This document shows, piece by piece, positions 41,816 through 49,914 of a stretch of 64,000 nucleotides of DNA (position 1 is the first letter of the stretch; every line of letters begins with the position of its first letter). A program made the translations under genes and the position numbers. The notes beneath the pieces were generated by a model that saw nothing but the letters and a program-made list of their open reading frames with translations, did not search any database and was not told the DNA's origin. This stretch comes from Chloroflexota bacterium (GTDB lineage Bacteria; Chloroflexota; Anaerolineae; Anaerolineales; Anaerolineaceae), in NCBI GenBank assembly GCA_023381565.1, contig JAMCRR010000197.1:20811-84810 (forward strand), in the 5' to 3' direction.

Positions 41816-44137
41816 ATGCGCATCGCCTTGCAGGCAATTCGCCTGGTGATTATTGCCATAATCGCCGCAGCTTCGATCGGGTATCCGGTTCACGCGCAAG
41901 AAAATGGTGGGTGGCGACCGATCGACATGATGATCTTGATTGATAACTCCTGCAGCATGTTCCCGCTCAGCCGTATCCCGGCGAGCTGCGACGCCTGGGG
42001 AGCAGACCCCAACTACTTACGCATCGTCGGGGCAGACCTCTTTATTGCCCGCCTGGGCTTTGCGCAAGCCAACGAGAGCGAATACCAACTCGGTGTGATC
42101 AGCTTTGGTGATGCCCCAGAGATGATCAGCCCGCTCCAGCCGGTCACCGATCGCGATGCTCTGGCGAGCAAGATTGCCAACCCCCGGCCGCAGCCTGCCA
42201 CGCGCCTGATCCCGGCGTTGCAGATGGCTTACGACGAGTTGAAGAATTCGCCGAACCGCAACACTGCTCACCTGCCGGCAGTAGTATTGATTACGGATGG
42301 AATCCCCTGGCCCAAAGAAGACCAGAGCAACGCCGATATCGAGCAATTGATTAGTAAACACCCTGAGGCGCCGCTGTTTGTAATGCTGTTAAAAGATCCA
42401 AACCGTCCATCTCAGGACTACGAGGACTATATCCGCTTCTGGGAATCAATGCAGGTGAAATACCCGCAAGTCACCGTTTACCAGATTGAAAATGCTGATC
42501 AGATCCAGGAAACCTATAATGAAATCCTGGGATCCTTGCAGAACACCATTCCGACCCACGGAACCACAGTAACCCCGGGTATTCCGCTCCAATTCACTGT
42601 GGGGGGGTATTCCCAGCGCGTGATCATAACGGTTATCCGCAACCCAGGCTCCACCGGCGGGACAGTCACGGTCAGTGATCCATTGGGGAATGCGGTAAAG
42701 AAAGAAGACCCTGGGGTGGTCTATTTTCGCGGCAAAGTCAATCCGATCGAGGTATATTCAATCGCCAGTCCAAGGTTGGCTGCGGAGCTGAAGGGGCAGA
42801 GTTGGACGGTTACGGCCACCGAACCGATGATGGTGATCATCGATCGGGAGGGGGCTTACGATATTCAATTCACCAGTCCAAAAGCAACCGCCGGCGATAT
42901 CGCCAACGTATTCCAGGCGACCGAACGGCAATCGCTCAACCAGGAGTTCTTCCTCCAATTTAACCTGGTGGATGACCTTGGGAATCCGGTGAAAGACCCG
43001 CAGCCGGTACGCGGGCAAGCCATCGCTCCAGACGGAACCACGAAAGATTTAGGCGTTTTGGCGAATTTACAGCCCGATCAAAGCGGGGCTTACATCGCAG
43101 GGATTGACTTGCGGTCGATTTTCCCTGGACTTACGGATTACTCTGGAAAATATCATTTTGTAATCGATGCGGGGCTGGTCGATGAGAAAGTGAGCGATTC
43201 GCCGCCCATCGCTTCTGCCCAGATCTATGTGGATTTTACCACCGTGCCTTTTATTCGCTCGGTAGCCCCCTCACCCCTGCAGTGCCTGCCCGGGCAGCCG
43301 CTCGAACTGCGCGTTTCAATCGGCGACCTGCCCGCGGGTATGGAAAGCCAACCCCTGGTGAAAGCCGCAAGCGGAGATCAAACCATCTCGCTCGAACCTG
43401 ATGGTTCAGGCGACTACCGCGCCGATATCTCGGCCCTCTGCCAAAAAGCGATTACGACGGTTCCTTGCGGGCAAGATCAGGTAGACACCGTTACCGTCCA
43501 GCTTGAGGCGATTCCCATAGGGGATATCACCTTCCCTGCGCTCACCCAAGAAGTGGAAATGGATGTGGCCGCCCCGGCTTGCACAGCCACACCGCTTCCA
43601 ACGACAAGACCGACTCCCACTCCAACCCCTATACCGCTCCCCGATAAGGACCATGACGGGCTCTATGATGCAATCGACCGCTGCCCGGATACCCCCGGAA
43701 TTCCGCAAGCCAACGGATGCATTCCCTGGAACTGGCTGGGAGAGGGATTGGCAGGGCTTGCGGTGCTGGCATTTGTTGGCGGGTGGGTCTGGCCCTGGAT
43801 GAAAGTCCGCTGGGTAAGCCCGCCGCCAGTAGCATTCGTCCTGATCTGCAGAGAAGGATCGCCTGCTGCGCAGCCGGTGGCTGTGCAGCAAGTCGGCCGT
43901 TCTAAGCGCACGAACCGGGTCACGATTGGCGGAAGTAAGAGGAAAGCCAATATTTACGTTGAGGGGCTGAAGCCGGTAGAGTTGATGGTTGAATGGGAAA
44001 ATACGCTGGTGGCGATGAGAGATATTGAGGAAAAAGAACCCTTCGCCTATTTCGATGAGGGGGTGCGGATTATCCGGACCAGCGATCCGAAAGTAATCTT
44101 GAAGATCAGCCTGTCGCCTGACCAGCTCAAATGTTGA
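41816..44137 (+). CDS. membrane-anchored VWA-domain protein with TSP3-like segment
   Basis: This is a secreted-side adhesion or sensor protein. It has a signal peptide (residues 1-27, cleavage after VHA), then a von Willebrand A domain with the metal-ion site D43-N-S45-C-S47 and later VVLITDGIPW. Beta-sandwich domains follow, then a Pro/Thr linker and a calcium-binding-type segment DKDHDGLYDAIDRCPDTPG like thrombospondin type 3 repeats. A membrane helix (about 645-665) and a C-terminal cytoplasmic domain of about 110 residues end it. I start at 41816, where GGGGA lies seven bases upstream. It has its own promoter and ends facing the HD-GYP gene. Confidence 0.85.
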   Translation: MRIALQAIRLVIIAIIAAASIGYPVHAQENGGWRPIDMMILIDNSCSMFPLSRIPASCDAWGADPNYLRIVGADLFIARLGFAQANESEYQLGVISFGDAPEMISPLQPVTDRDALASKIANPRPQPATRLIPALQMAYDELKNSPNRNTAHLPAVVLITDGIPWPKEDQSNADIEQLISKHPEAPLFVMLLKDPNRPSQDYEDYIRFWESMQVKYPQVTVYQIENADQIQETYNEILGSLQNTIPTHGTTVTPGIPLQFTVGGYSQRVIITVIRNPGSTGGTVTVSDPLGNAVKKEDPGVVYFRGKVNPIEVYSIASPRLAAELKGQSWTVTATEPMMVIIDREGAYDIQFTSPKATAGDIANVFQATERQSLNQEFFLQFNLVDDLGNPVKDPQPVRGQAIAPDGTTKDLGVLANLQPDQSGAYIAGIDLRSIFPGLTDYSGKYHFVIDAGLVDEKVSDSPPIASAQIYVDFTTVPFIRSVAPSPLQCLPGQPLELRVSIGDLPAGMESQPLVKAASGDQTISLEPDGSGDYRADISALCQKAITTVPCGQDQVDTVTVQLEAIPIGDITFPALTQEVEMDVAAPACTATPLPTTRPTPTPTPIPLPDKDHDGLYDAIDRCPDTPGIPQANGCIPWNWLGEGLAGLAVLAFVGGWVWPWMKVRWVSPPPVAFVLICREGSPAAQPVAVQQVGRSKRTNRVTIGGSKRKANIYVEGLKPVELMVEWENTLVAMRDIEEKEPFAYFDEGVRIIRTSDPKVILKISLSPDQLKC

Positions 44138-44150
44138 TCTGGAATTAAGC

Positions 44151-44184
44151 ATTACTGCCCAGAAGTTGCACTCTGGGCAGTAAT
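44151..44184. terminator. 13-bp perfect hairpin between convergent genes
   Basis: ATTACTGCCCAGA (44151-44163) pairs with TCTGGGCAGTAAT (44172-44184) around eight bases. It lies 14 bases after the VWA stop and 35 bases beyond the HD-GYP stop on the other strand. It has no T-run, but its position suggests a shared terminator. Confidence 0.65.
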
Positions 44185-44218
44185 TGCAGTACCCTTCCCC
44201 TATACGGGTTTCAATTGG

Positions 44219-45250
44219 CTAGCGGAATTGTTCGATGAAAGCCTCACTGATCATGGGATCGAATTGCGACCCTGAGCAGGCTTGAATTTCGGCGACGGCT
44301 CCGGCGTGGCTGAATATGTGGTTGTAGACGCGCGGCTCGGTCATCGAACCGTATGCATCGACGACCGAGAGGATTCGTGCCCCGCGCGGGATGCTTTTAC
44401 CTTTCAATCCGGCCGGGTAACCGCTGCCATCGAATTTTTCGTGGTGAGTCAGGATGATTTTCTTGACGTCGCCGAGTCTATTATCTTGCTCGATCATCTT
44501 TGCCCCGATTTGAGGATGGAGTTTCATGATCTTCCATTCTTCCTCTGTAAGCGGGCCGGGTTTTTGCAGGATTGTTTTGGGAATCCCCAGTTTTCCGATA
44601 TCGTGAAGCAATGTAGCCCAACCGATGGTTTGGATTTCAGCCTCACTGCAGCCTAAGCGGCGGGCGGTGAAAGTTGCCCACGGAACCAGACGCAAGCTGT
44701 GCTGGTAAGTGGATAGATCCCAGGTGGTCATCAGCTTTAGCAAAGCCTGGATGGTATCCAGTGTGGAACCTTCTCCCTGATGATCTCTGGCAAGGCAATA
44801 CATCAGGTCAGCCACTACGTTGCCCATAGAGTTCATCAGCATCAATTCGTTGGGAGAGAGTTTTCTGCGATGAGCGGCCCACAAGGCGCCAAAATTATAG
44901 CCGCGGATATTTAAGGGCGTGTGCGCCAGGTAGGGAGTGGAATTGAGGGTTTCCGACGCAAATGGGGTCGACACCGACAGGTTCACATCTTGCAGCGACA
45001 CCTGTCCGGTGGTCGACACCAAATTGGATATATCATGATCGGGTTTGAGGCTGCTTCCTGTCCAGCGATTCCAGCATGCCCGCCCTAACTCGACCATCAC
45101 CTCGGTTTGATCCGAGTTGTACTTGACCACCAAGAGCCCTTCGGCATCCAGCAGGCGCGTAAGCTCATCCATTAATGGCGGCACCGTCAGGATGTATCCT
45201 GGGAAGACGTAAAGCATATCTGGGATGGCTGTAATGTTGTCTGCTTCCAT
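44219..45250 (-). CDS. GAF-like/HD-GYP domain phosphodiesterase
   Basis: This is probably a cyclic di-GMP phosphodiesterase. The N-terminal 170 residues look like a GAF-type sensor (LVVKYNSDQTEVMVELG, RGYNFGALWAAHRRKLSPNE). The HD-GYP domain occupies about 180-340, with the HD pair in WATLLHDIGKLGIPK and the GYP motif in LTHHEKFDGSGYPAGLKG. The TATATATGG around the start leaves no ribosome-binding site, so it may be leaderless or coupled to the upstream gene. It is the last gene of the small-peptide/DUF5317 group. Confidence 0.88.
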   Translation of the reverse strand: MEADNITAIPDMLYVFPGYILTVPPLMDELTRLLDAEGLLVVKYNSDQTEVMVELGRACWNRWTGSSLKPDHDISNLVSTTGQVSLQDVNLSVSTPFASETLNSTPYLAHTPLNIRGYNFGALWAAHRRKLSPNELMLMNSMGNVVADLMYCLARDHQGEGSTLDTIQALLKLMTTWDLSTYQHSLRLVPWATFTARRLGCSEAEIQTIGWATLLHDIGKLGIPKTILQKPGPLTEEEWKIMKLHPQIGAKMIEQDNRLGDVKKIILTHHEKFDGSGYPAGLKGKSIPRGARILSVVDAYGSMTEPRVYNHIFSHAGAVAEIQACSGSQFDPMISEAFIEQFR

Positions 45251-45277
45251 ATATAATTCAACTGATATCGAGAACCA

Positions 45278-45562
45278 CTATATGATGAATCTTGGTTTTT
45301 TATCCTGATACGGTCGATGGGTCTCCGGCGAATGGTGGGTTGCCACTTTGTTGGCAAAATCGGTCAGGGTAGTTGCATGAATTGAGAGGATCAAATCTTT
45401 TTCGTGGCCGTTCAGGGAAAAGCTCTCGCCATTGAAACCGGAATTCAAAGCTTTTTCAGGGTTGCTCAGCAGCAATTTTCTAAAACCCTGGTTGATAACG
45501 GCTGCGGTGAGTAGCCGGCTGATGTTAGCCGATGGTACGGGTTGACGATAAGGCGTCGCCAT
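45278..45562 (-). CDS. 94-residue protein with leader-peptide-like motif
   Basis: This small soluble protein is not recognised as an enzyme. Residues 28-60 (RKLLLSNPEKALNSGF, then NGESFSLNGHEKDLILSI) recall the short helical leader regions of Nif11/nitrile-hydratase-type RiPP precursors and the LigA-type fold: LLxxPxxAL, then a Gly turn and an E-rich helix. The C-terminal 25 residues are polar and basic (HHSPETHRPYQDKKPRFII). There is an excellent AGGAG six bases before the ATG at 45562. The gene begins inside the 3' end of the DUF5317 gene (38-base overlap), so they are co-translated. No maturation enzyme is adjacent. Confidence 0.75.
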   Translation of the reverse strand: MATPYRQPVPSANISRLLTAAVINQGFRKLLLSNPEKALNSGFNGESFSLNGHEKDLILSIHATTLTDFANKVATHHSPETHRPYQDKKPRFII

Positions 45563-46154
45563 AGGTATCTCCTGATAATTGGGTGATTTGCCTGGAAGGT
45601 CTCCCGAGAGACCAGCACGATACCAGTGCTCCAGCTGCGATGAGGATATCCCCCAGACTTAATGCAGATACGTAGGGGAAACCGTCAGGGAGTAAAAACC
45701 GATCCGACAACCACCAAAGGCGCGTGGCTGGTAGGGTCAGAACGATATCTTTCGTGTAACCAAGACGGCTGCCTATTGCCCAGGAGCCGGGTGCAGCGCC
45801 AGGAGCCAACCGTGTCACCAGATCCGGGCTGATTGGCATCCACCCGCCATTCAGGGCGATGACCAGAAAGTTTAGCGCCAGTCCTGCGCCCAGGATCCAA
45901 AAGCCGGGTTGCCTGCGGTTTACCCAGGCGAAGATGAGTAAAACCGCCTGCGAGCTGACCAACAACAGAGATGCGAACTGATCCGGTATCGCAACCCGTA
46001 TGGCTGGGATTCGGAAGACGATGGCTTGTGCGAGAAAAGCAACCGCTAACAACCACACCAGGCGAAGTTGGAACGGCCGCAAGCTGTGTTTTCCGATGAG
46101 CGCCCGTGCGAAGCCAGCCAGGAGGCCAAGAAGTATCGCCGTCAGTAAGATCAA
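45525..46154 (-). CDS. DUF5317 membrane protein
   Basis: This 209-residue membrane protein has five or six hydrophobic helices and matches what I know of DUF5317: ALIGKHSLRPFQLRLVWL, LALNFLVIALNGGWMPISP, LWWLSDRFLLP and VSALSLGDILIAAGA. The family has no established function and is frequent in Chloroflexota and actinobacteria. It starts three bases after the small membrane peptide gene's stop and overlaps the next gene, so it is the core of a translationally coupled set. Confidence 0.85.
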   Translation of the reverse strand: MILLTAILLGLLAGFARALIGKHSLRPFQLRLVWLLAVAFLAQAIVFRIPAIRVAIPDQFASLLLVSSQAVLLIFAWVNRRQPGFWILGAGLALNFLVIALNGGWMPISPDLVTRLAPGAAPGSWAIGSRLGYTKDIVLTLPATRLWWLSDRFLLPDGFPYVSALSLGDILIAAGALVSCWSLGRPSRQITQLSGDTYGDALSSTRTIG

Positions 46155-46157
46155 GGG

Positions 46158-46301
46158 TTATCCACCAAATCCGCCGTCTGAAGCCGGGGCGCCGGCGGTA
46201 AGAAGGAACATAGCCAGGCTCAGAATGATCACAACCATCTGAATGGTGCGGCGGTCGACACGGCTGATTGCCAGAGTGATATCGCGAGCGATGGATTTCA
46301 T
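46158..46301 (-). CDS. 47-residue single-helix membrane peptide
   Basis: This small protein has a basic amphipathic N-terminus (MKSIARDITLAISRVDRR), one hydrophobic helix (about residues 22-39) and a short Gly-rich tail ending GGFGG. GGGAGGGAATC precedes the ATG at 46301, a strong ribosome-binding site; the longer in-frame start at 46352 lacks one. It stands directly below the tandem-repeat promoter region and three bases before DUF5317. It could be a signalling peptide, a toxin-like peptide or a subunit partner of DUF5317. No family was recognised. Confidence 0.7.
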   Translation of the reverse strand: MKSIARDITLAISRVDRRTIQMVVIILSLAMFLLTAGAPASDGGFGG

Positions 46302-46355
46302 GATTCCCTCCCAGGAAATGATTGAAAGTGTAATACGTATATTTTCCGTCAACCG

Positions 46356-46386
46356 AGGCTCAGAAACAGGCTCAGAAACAGGCTCA
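46356..46386 (-). repeat. 12-bp tandem repeat, 2.6 copies
   Basis: AGGCTCAGAAAC is repeated at 46356-46367 and 46368-46379, with a partial third copy AGGCTCA to 46386. Read on the minus strand, each unit contains TGAGCCT. It lies 55-85 bases upstream of the small-peptide start. Confidence 0.9.
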
Positions 46387-46390
46387 ATTG

Positions 46391-46434
46391 ATTAAAATAA
46401 GTTAAGAATATCATTAAAATAAGATTAGAATATC
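46391..46434 (-). promoter_or_regulatory. 22-bp tandem direct repeat (candidate activator site)
   Basis: Two 22-bp units (46391-46412 and 46413-46434), starting ATTAAAATAAG and ending AGAATATC, differ at only two positions. A 22-bp period equals two helical turns, the spacing typical of sites bound by SARP/BTAD-type activators. The unit next to the small-peptide operon lies directly behind the 12-bp repeats. The adjacent regulator gene carries such a domain. Confidence 0.6.
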
Positions 46435-46546
46435 GCGATTCCCCCCGGCTTATCGCAACCGCGAGGTATTTGCTACCCGGATTACATGTATGCAATTCGC
46501 TTAATTCAATGATGCTGAAGGTGAGATAATCAGAACATCTGCCGGT

Positions 46547-49500
46547 TTAGCGGGTAAGGGTTTCGAACAAGGCGTTGGTTTCTGTAGAGGGTAGCAACCT
46601 GATCTCGTCCATCAGGCTATGCTGGCAGCGTTCGAACTGCCGCACAACCGCTACCTTATTTCCCATGGCAGCGTAGATGCGCATGGCAAGGCGGTGCGCT
46701 TCTTCAAGGCAGGCATCCTTAGCTAGCAGGTCCTGGCAGAAATCGAGCGCCTGTTTATGTTCTCCCTGGGAAAGATAAAGTTCGGCCAGGTGCAGCGCAG
46801 AGTGGAGATAAGCCTGGTAGAGCCGCTCTCGTTCGGGAAGCACCCAGACGCCAAATGCTTCTGGCAGGTATTCGCCTTTATACAGGTGCAGGCCAGATTT
46901 AAGGAGGTTGATTTCCTTGTCGATCTCCCCCGCAACCTGCGACTGGGCCAGCTTTGTCGTGAAAGTCTCGACGTCGTATTCGTAATCGAGGGAATGGTTG
47001 AAAAGGTATCGGTCGTGATCCAGGGTAATCACGTCCTGTTCGAGGGCGTGTCTGAGCCGGTAGATGGCGTTCTTGAATTGCAGCTTGCCCTGTGCTAAGG
47101 TGCTGTCAGCCCATAGAAAGCCTCCGATCGCCTCTTTCGTCAAACCTTCGGGATGCGCCAGGAGCAGGAAAAACAGATCTCGCGCGGCCTGTGATTGCCA
47201 GCCTACATCGGAAACTGAGCGACCATCGATCGTCACCTGGATTTTCCCCAGGGCGTGGATTCCCAGCCTGGGTGGAGCAAAAGGCACCAGAGAAGCCTGC
47301 CGCCGTAAACGCCTGCGCAGGGTGGGGATCTTTTTCTCGAATTCTCCGACCTGCTCTAATAGCCCCTCAATAGGTGCTTTCAATCCCGCGAGGGAGCGCG
47401 CCTCATCCAGGATAGGCATAACCTCGCGTGCACCCACGACCAGAAAATGCCGGCTCTCCATTTGGGAGGATAAATGAAGGGCTTGTTTGAGATGGCTCGT
47501 GGCGCGGTCCATCTCACCTGATTGGAGGAGGGCGCATCCCAGGTAAAGATGGGCTTGCGAATCTTCGATGCGCTGCCCCCCGAGTTGAAAACAATCGCAT
47601 GCATCTTGCAGCTCGTGCACAGCCTTGGTGAAATCACCTGCCAGGAGGGAGAGCCTGCCGCTCTCCAACGAATAGGTCCCTTTTTCGACGACAGACTGGC
47701 TCTGATTGAGCAGCGATGCAGCCTGCACAGCGAGTTCTCTGGCTTGCTCCCAACCTTTTCGCAGCCGGAACAGCGAAACCTGAGCGACTGCCAGGTAGAA
47801 GAGTAAGAATCGTTCGCCGATTTGCTGGGAAATTTCAATCGACTGGTGGTAAGCTTTCTCTGCCGCATCCAGGGCATCCAGGTCGCGGTAAAGATCCCCG
47901 ATGCTCGCCAGGCATAAGGCTTCCATGCGGATAAAACCGCTCTGTTTGGCTGCGGTCAGTGCTCGTTCCAACAAACCCCCGGCAAGTTCGTATTCTCCCT
48001 GGACCTGGTAAAGCACCCCCAGGTTGTTCATCACGGTTGCCAGACGAGCGAGATCACCGATTTTTTCCAGAGAACGGATGGCGTGTTCGTAGGCGAAGCG
48101 CGACTTTTTATAAAGCCCCGAGTTTTGAAAGATGGTTCCTAAATCAATTTGAACGAGGGCTAGATTTTCGGAGTTGCCAAGGGTATCAAAGATGCCTGCT
48201 GCTTCCGAAAGACAATCTACCGCTTCGCTCCAGTGGCCAAGCCGAAATAAACTCAGCCCCTTGGCCCGCAGGGCTAAGGCTTTAACCATGCTCAGAGATT
48301 CGGATTCACCAACCAGGGTAATTGCTTCCTCGGCATCGGCCAGAGCAGCCTGGTAATCTCCCAGGTAGTAGAGGGTCAGCGCCCTGCGGTGGAGGGTATT
48401 TGCCAGTTGGGTGGTCTTGCCGTCTTTGCGCAAAGCTTTTTCGCTGGCGTTGAACAGGACCAGGCTGCGCTCGACCTCGCCGGAGGTCGCGGCGACCGTT
48501 CCGCGCAACGAAAGAATCGAGGGGTTGGATAGCAATTCCGCAGCTGGAAGCCCATCAATCCAGGATGCCAGGGTAGACAACCTGCCAATTTTTATCAAAA
48601 CCGGGCCGGTCTGTTCTATGAGCTCAATGACATCGGCGGTATCTCCCAGCCGTCGGAACAATGCATGGGCTTTCTCCCATTCTCCGCGCAAGGCATATAC
48701 TTTAGCCAGTCTCTGGTTGATCCGCGCTTCCTCGCCCGGGTTTTCATTAGCCAGCCTCATCTGCAGGAAATCGCGGAACAGATGGTGGTAGCGCAGCCAA
48801 AGACCTTTCTCGCCTACCGGCAGGATGAAGAGGTTGTTGTGGAGCACGGTTTCCATCAGATCCTGCCAGCTCTCACCTCCAGGATAGCCTGGCTGGCCAA
48901 AGATGGTCTCGCATAGCTCGGCATCGAACTCTTCCAGGATGGAAGTGCGCAACAGAAAATCGCGCACCGGCGGGGTTTGCCGGTCGAGCACCTGTTGGGC
49001 CAGGTAATCGTACAGGCCTATTTTCGAAACCCTGGCCGACTGCAGGCGGGTAGAAATTTCCTGCCATTTCGAGCTGTTCGACAGCAGCAGCCCGGTAATC
49101 CAGCCTTCCGTTTCCTGGGCTAATACTTCAGCTTCTTCGACGGTCAGGGTAACGTGATAGTTTTGCTGGATGAGATTGCGGATTTCCTCTGCCTGGAAGG
49201 TAAGCTGGTCGAATCCCAGGCCGCCGACCTGAGAGCGAGCCACCATCAGCGGCAGGTCGGGCAAACTTAAAAGGGTGCGAGAGGCGACGACCAGGTGGCA
49301 GTTCTCGTCCATAGCCTGCAAGAATAGCCCCATAAAGCGGTTGATCTCTTCTTGGTCGTCGACAAAATGATAATCATCCAGGACAATCAGAAAATGCTCC
49401 TGGATGTTTTCGTAGGCTTCGTTGGCAATGACTGTAACGAGCTGGTTGAGATCTGGATTGGCCGCCGGAAGGTTCTGGAGGGTGAGCGCCGACTGCTTTC

Positions 49501-49780
49501 CGAAAGCTGGGAAGCGCTGGCTGATGGAGGCAAGGAGGTGGGCAGCAAAACGCTTGAAGTCTTTATCAAGGGGGTCGAGAGCGTACCAGCTAACCGGAAT
49601 TTCAGTCTGATGCGCAAGATCAATGAGCAGAGAAGTTTTGCCGTATCCGGCTGGAGCGGCGATGATGATCAGCTTATTATCCAACAGCTCCGTCATAGCG
49701 TCTAACAGACGCTGCCGGGATAACAGATCGGCGCGACGGCGCGGCAATACTATTTTGGTGCGTGTAACCGGCTGATTCAT
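46547..49780 (-). CDS. MalT-like STAND ATPase regulator with TPRs and a BTAD/winged-helix domain
   Basis: This is a large transcriptional regulator. The N-terminal NTPase has Walker A IIIAAPAGYGKTSLLIDLA (about residues 38-56), Walker B-like HFLIVLDDYHFVDDQEEI, and MalT-type sequence VARSQVGGLGFDQLTF. Repeats from about 350-800 are TPRs (YYLGDYQAALADAEEAI, MNNLGVLYQVQGEYELAG). The C-terminal 240 residues hold a winged-helix (RDLFFLLLAHPEGLTKEAIG) plus BTAD domain as in SARP regulators. The usual MalT C-terminal LuxR HTH is absent; DNA binding would come from the SARP-type half. The ligand is unknown. The tandem repeats downstream are likely targets. Confidence 0.9.
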   Translation of the reverse strand: MNQPVTRTKIVLPRRRADLLSRQRLLDAMTELLDNKLIIIAAPAGYGKTSLLIDLAHQTEIPVSWYALDPLDKDFKRFAAHLLASISQRFPAFGKQSALTLQNLPAANPDLNQLVTVIANEAYENIQEHFLIVLDDYHFVDDQEEINRFMGLFLQAMDENCHLVVASRTLLSLPDLPLMVARSQVGGLGFDQLTFQAEEIRNLIQQNYHVTLTVEEAEVLAQETEGWITGLLLSNSSKWQEISTRLQSARVSKIGLYDYLAQQVLDRQTPPVRDFLLRTSILEEFDAELCETIFGQPGYPGGESWQDLMETVLHNNLFILPVGEKGLWLRYHHLFRDFLQMRLANENPGEEARINQRLAKVYALRGEWEKAHALFRRLGDTADVIELIEQTGPVLIKIGRLSTLASWIDGLPAAELLSNPSILSLRGTVAATSGEVERSLVLFNASEKALRKDGKTTQLANTLHRRALTLYYLGDYQAALADAEEAITLVGESESLSMVKALALRAKGLSLFRLGHWSEAVDCLSEAAGIFDTLGNSENLALVQIDLGTIFQNSGLYKKSRFAYEHAIRSLEKIGDLARLATVMNNLGVLYQVQGEYELAGGLLERALTAAKQSGFIRMEALCLASIGDLYRDLDALDAAEKAYHQSIEISQQIGERFLLFYLAVAQVSLFRLRKGWEQARELAVQAASLLNQSQSVVEKGTYSLESGRLSLLAGDFTKAVHELQDACDCFQLGGQRIEDSQAHLYLGCALLQSGEMDRATSHLKQALHLSSQMESRHFLVVGAREVMPILDEARSLAGLKAPIEGLLEQVGEFEKKIPTLRRRLRRQASLVPFAPPRLGIHALGKIQVTIDGRSVSDVGWQSQAARDLFFLLLAHPEGLTKEAIGGFLWADSTLAQGKLQFKNAIYRLRHALEQDVITLDHDRYLFNHSLDYEYDVETFTTKLAQSQVAGEIDKEINLLKSGLHLYKGEYLPEAFGVWVLPERERLYQAYLHSALHLAELYLSQGEHKQALDFCQDLLAKDACLEEAHRLAMRIYAAMGNKVAVVRQFERCQHSLMDEIRLLPSTETNALFETLTR

Positions 49781-49868
49781 GAAGACTCCAAAACATTGTT
49801 ATATTAACCCTTACTGCCTTGCTTCGTCAATAGGGATTACCTCTCAATTATGTGGAAAAACAACCGGG

Positions 49869-49908
49869 TATAATATCCAGCATCCTATGAACTTGATCCT
49901 ATTAGGAT
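49869..49908 (+). promoter_or_regulatory. -10 element and ribosome-site palindrome before the stress protein gene
   Basis: TATAAT at 49869-49874 is followed by the palindrome ATCCTA-T-TAGGAT (49896-49908), whose right arm contains the AGGAT that serves as ribosome-binding site for the ATG at 49915. Folding would hide the site. No good -35 is seen. Confidence 0.45.
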
Positions 49909-49914
49909 TATTTT

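Noticed and set aside
46356-46434. Short tandem repeats considered as a degenerate CRISPR
   Set aside because: Units are contiguous with no spacers and no cas genes are present; they fit promoter-site repeats better.
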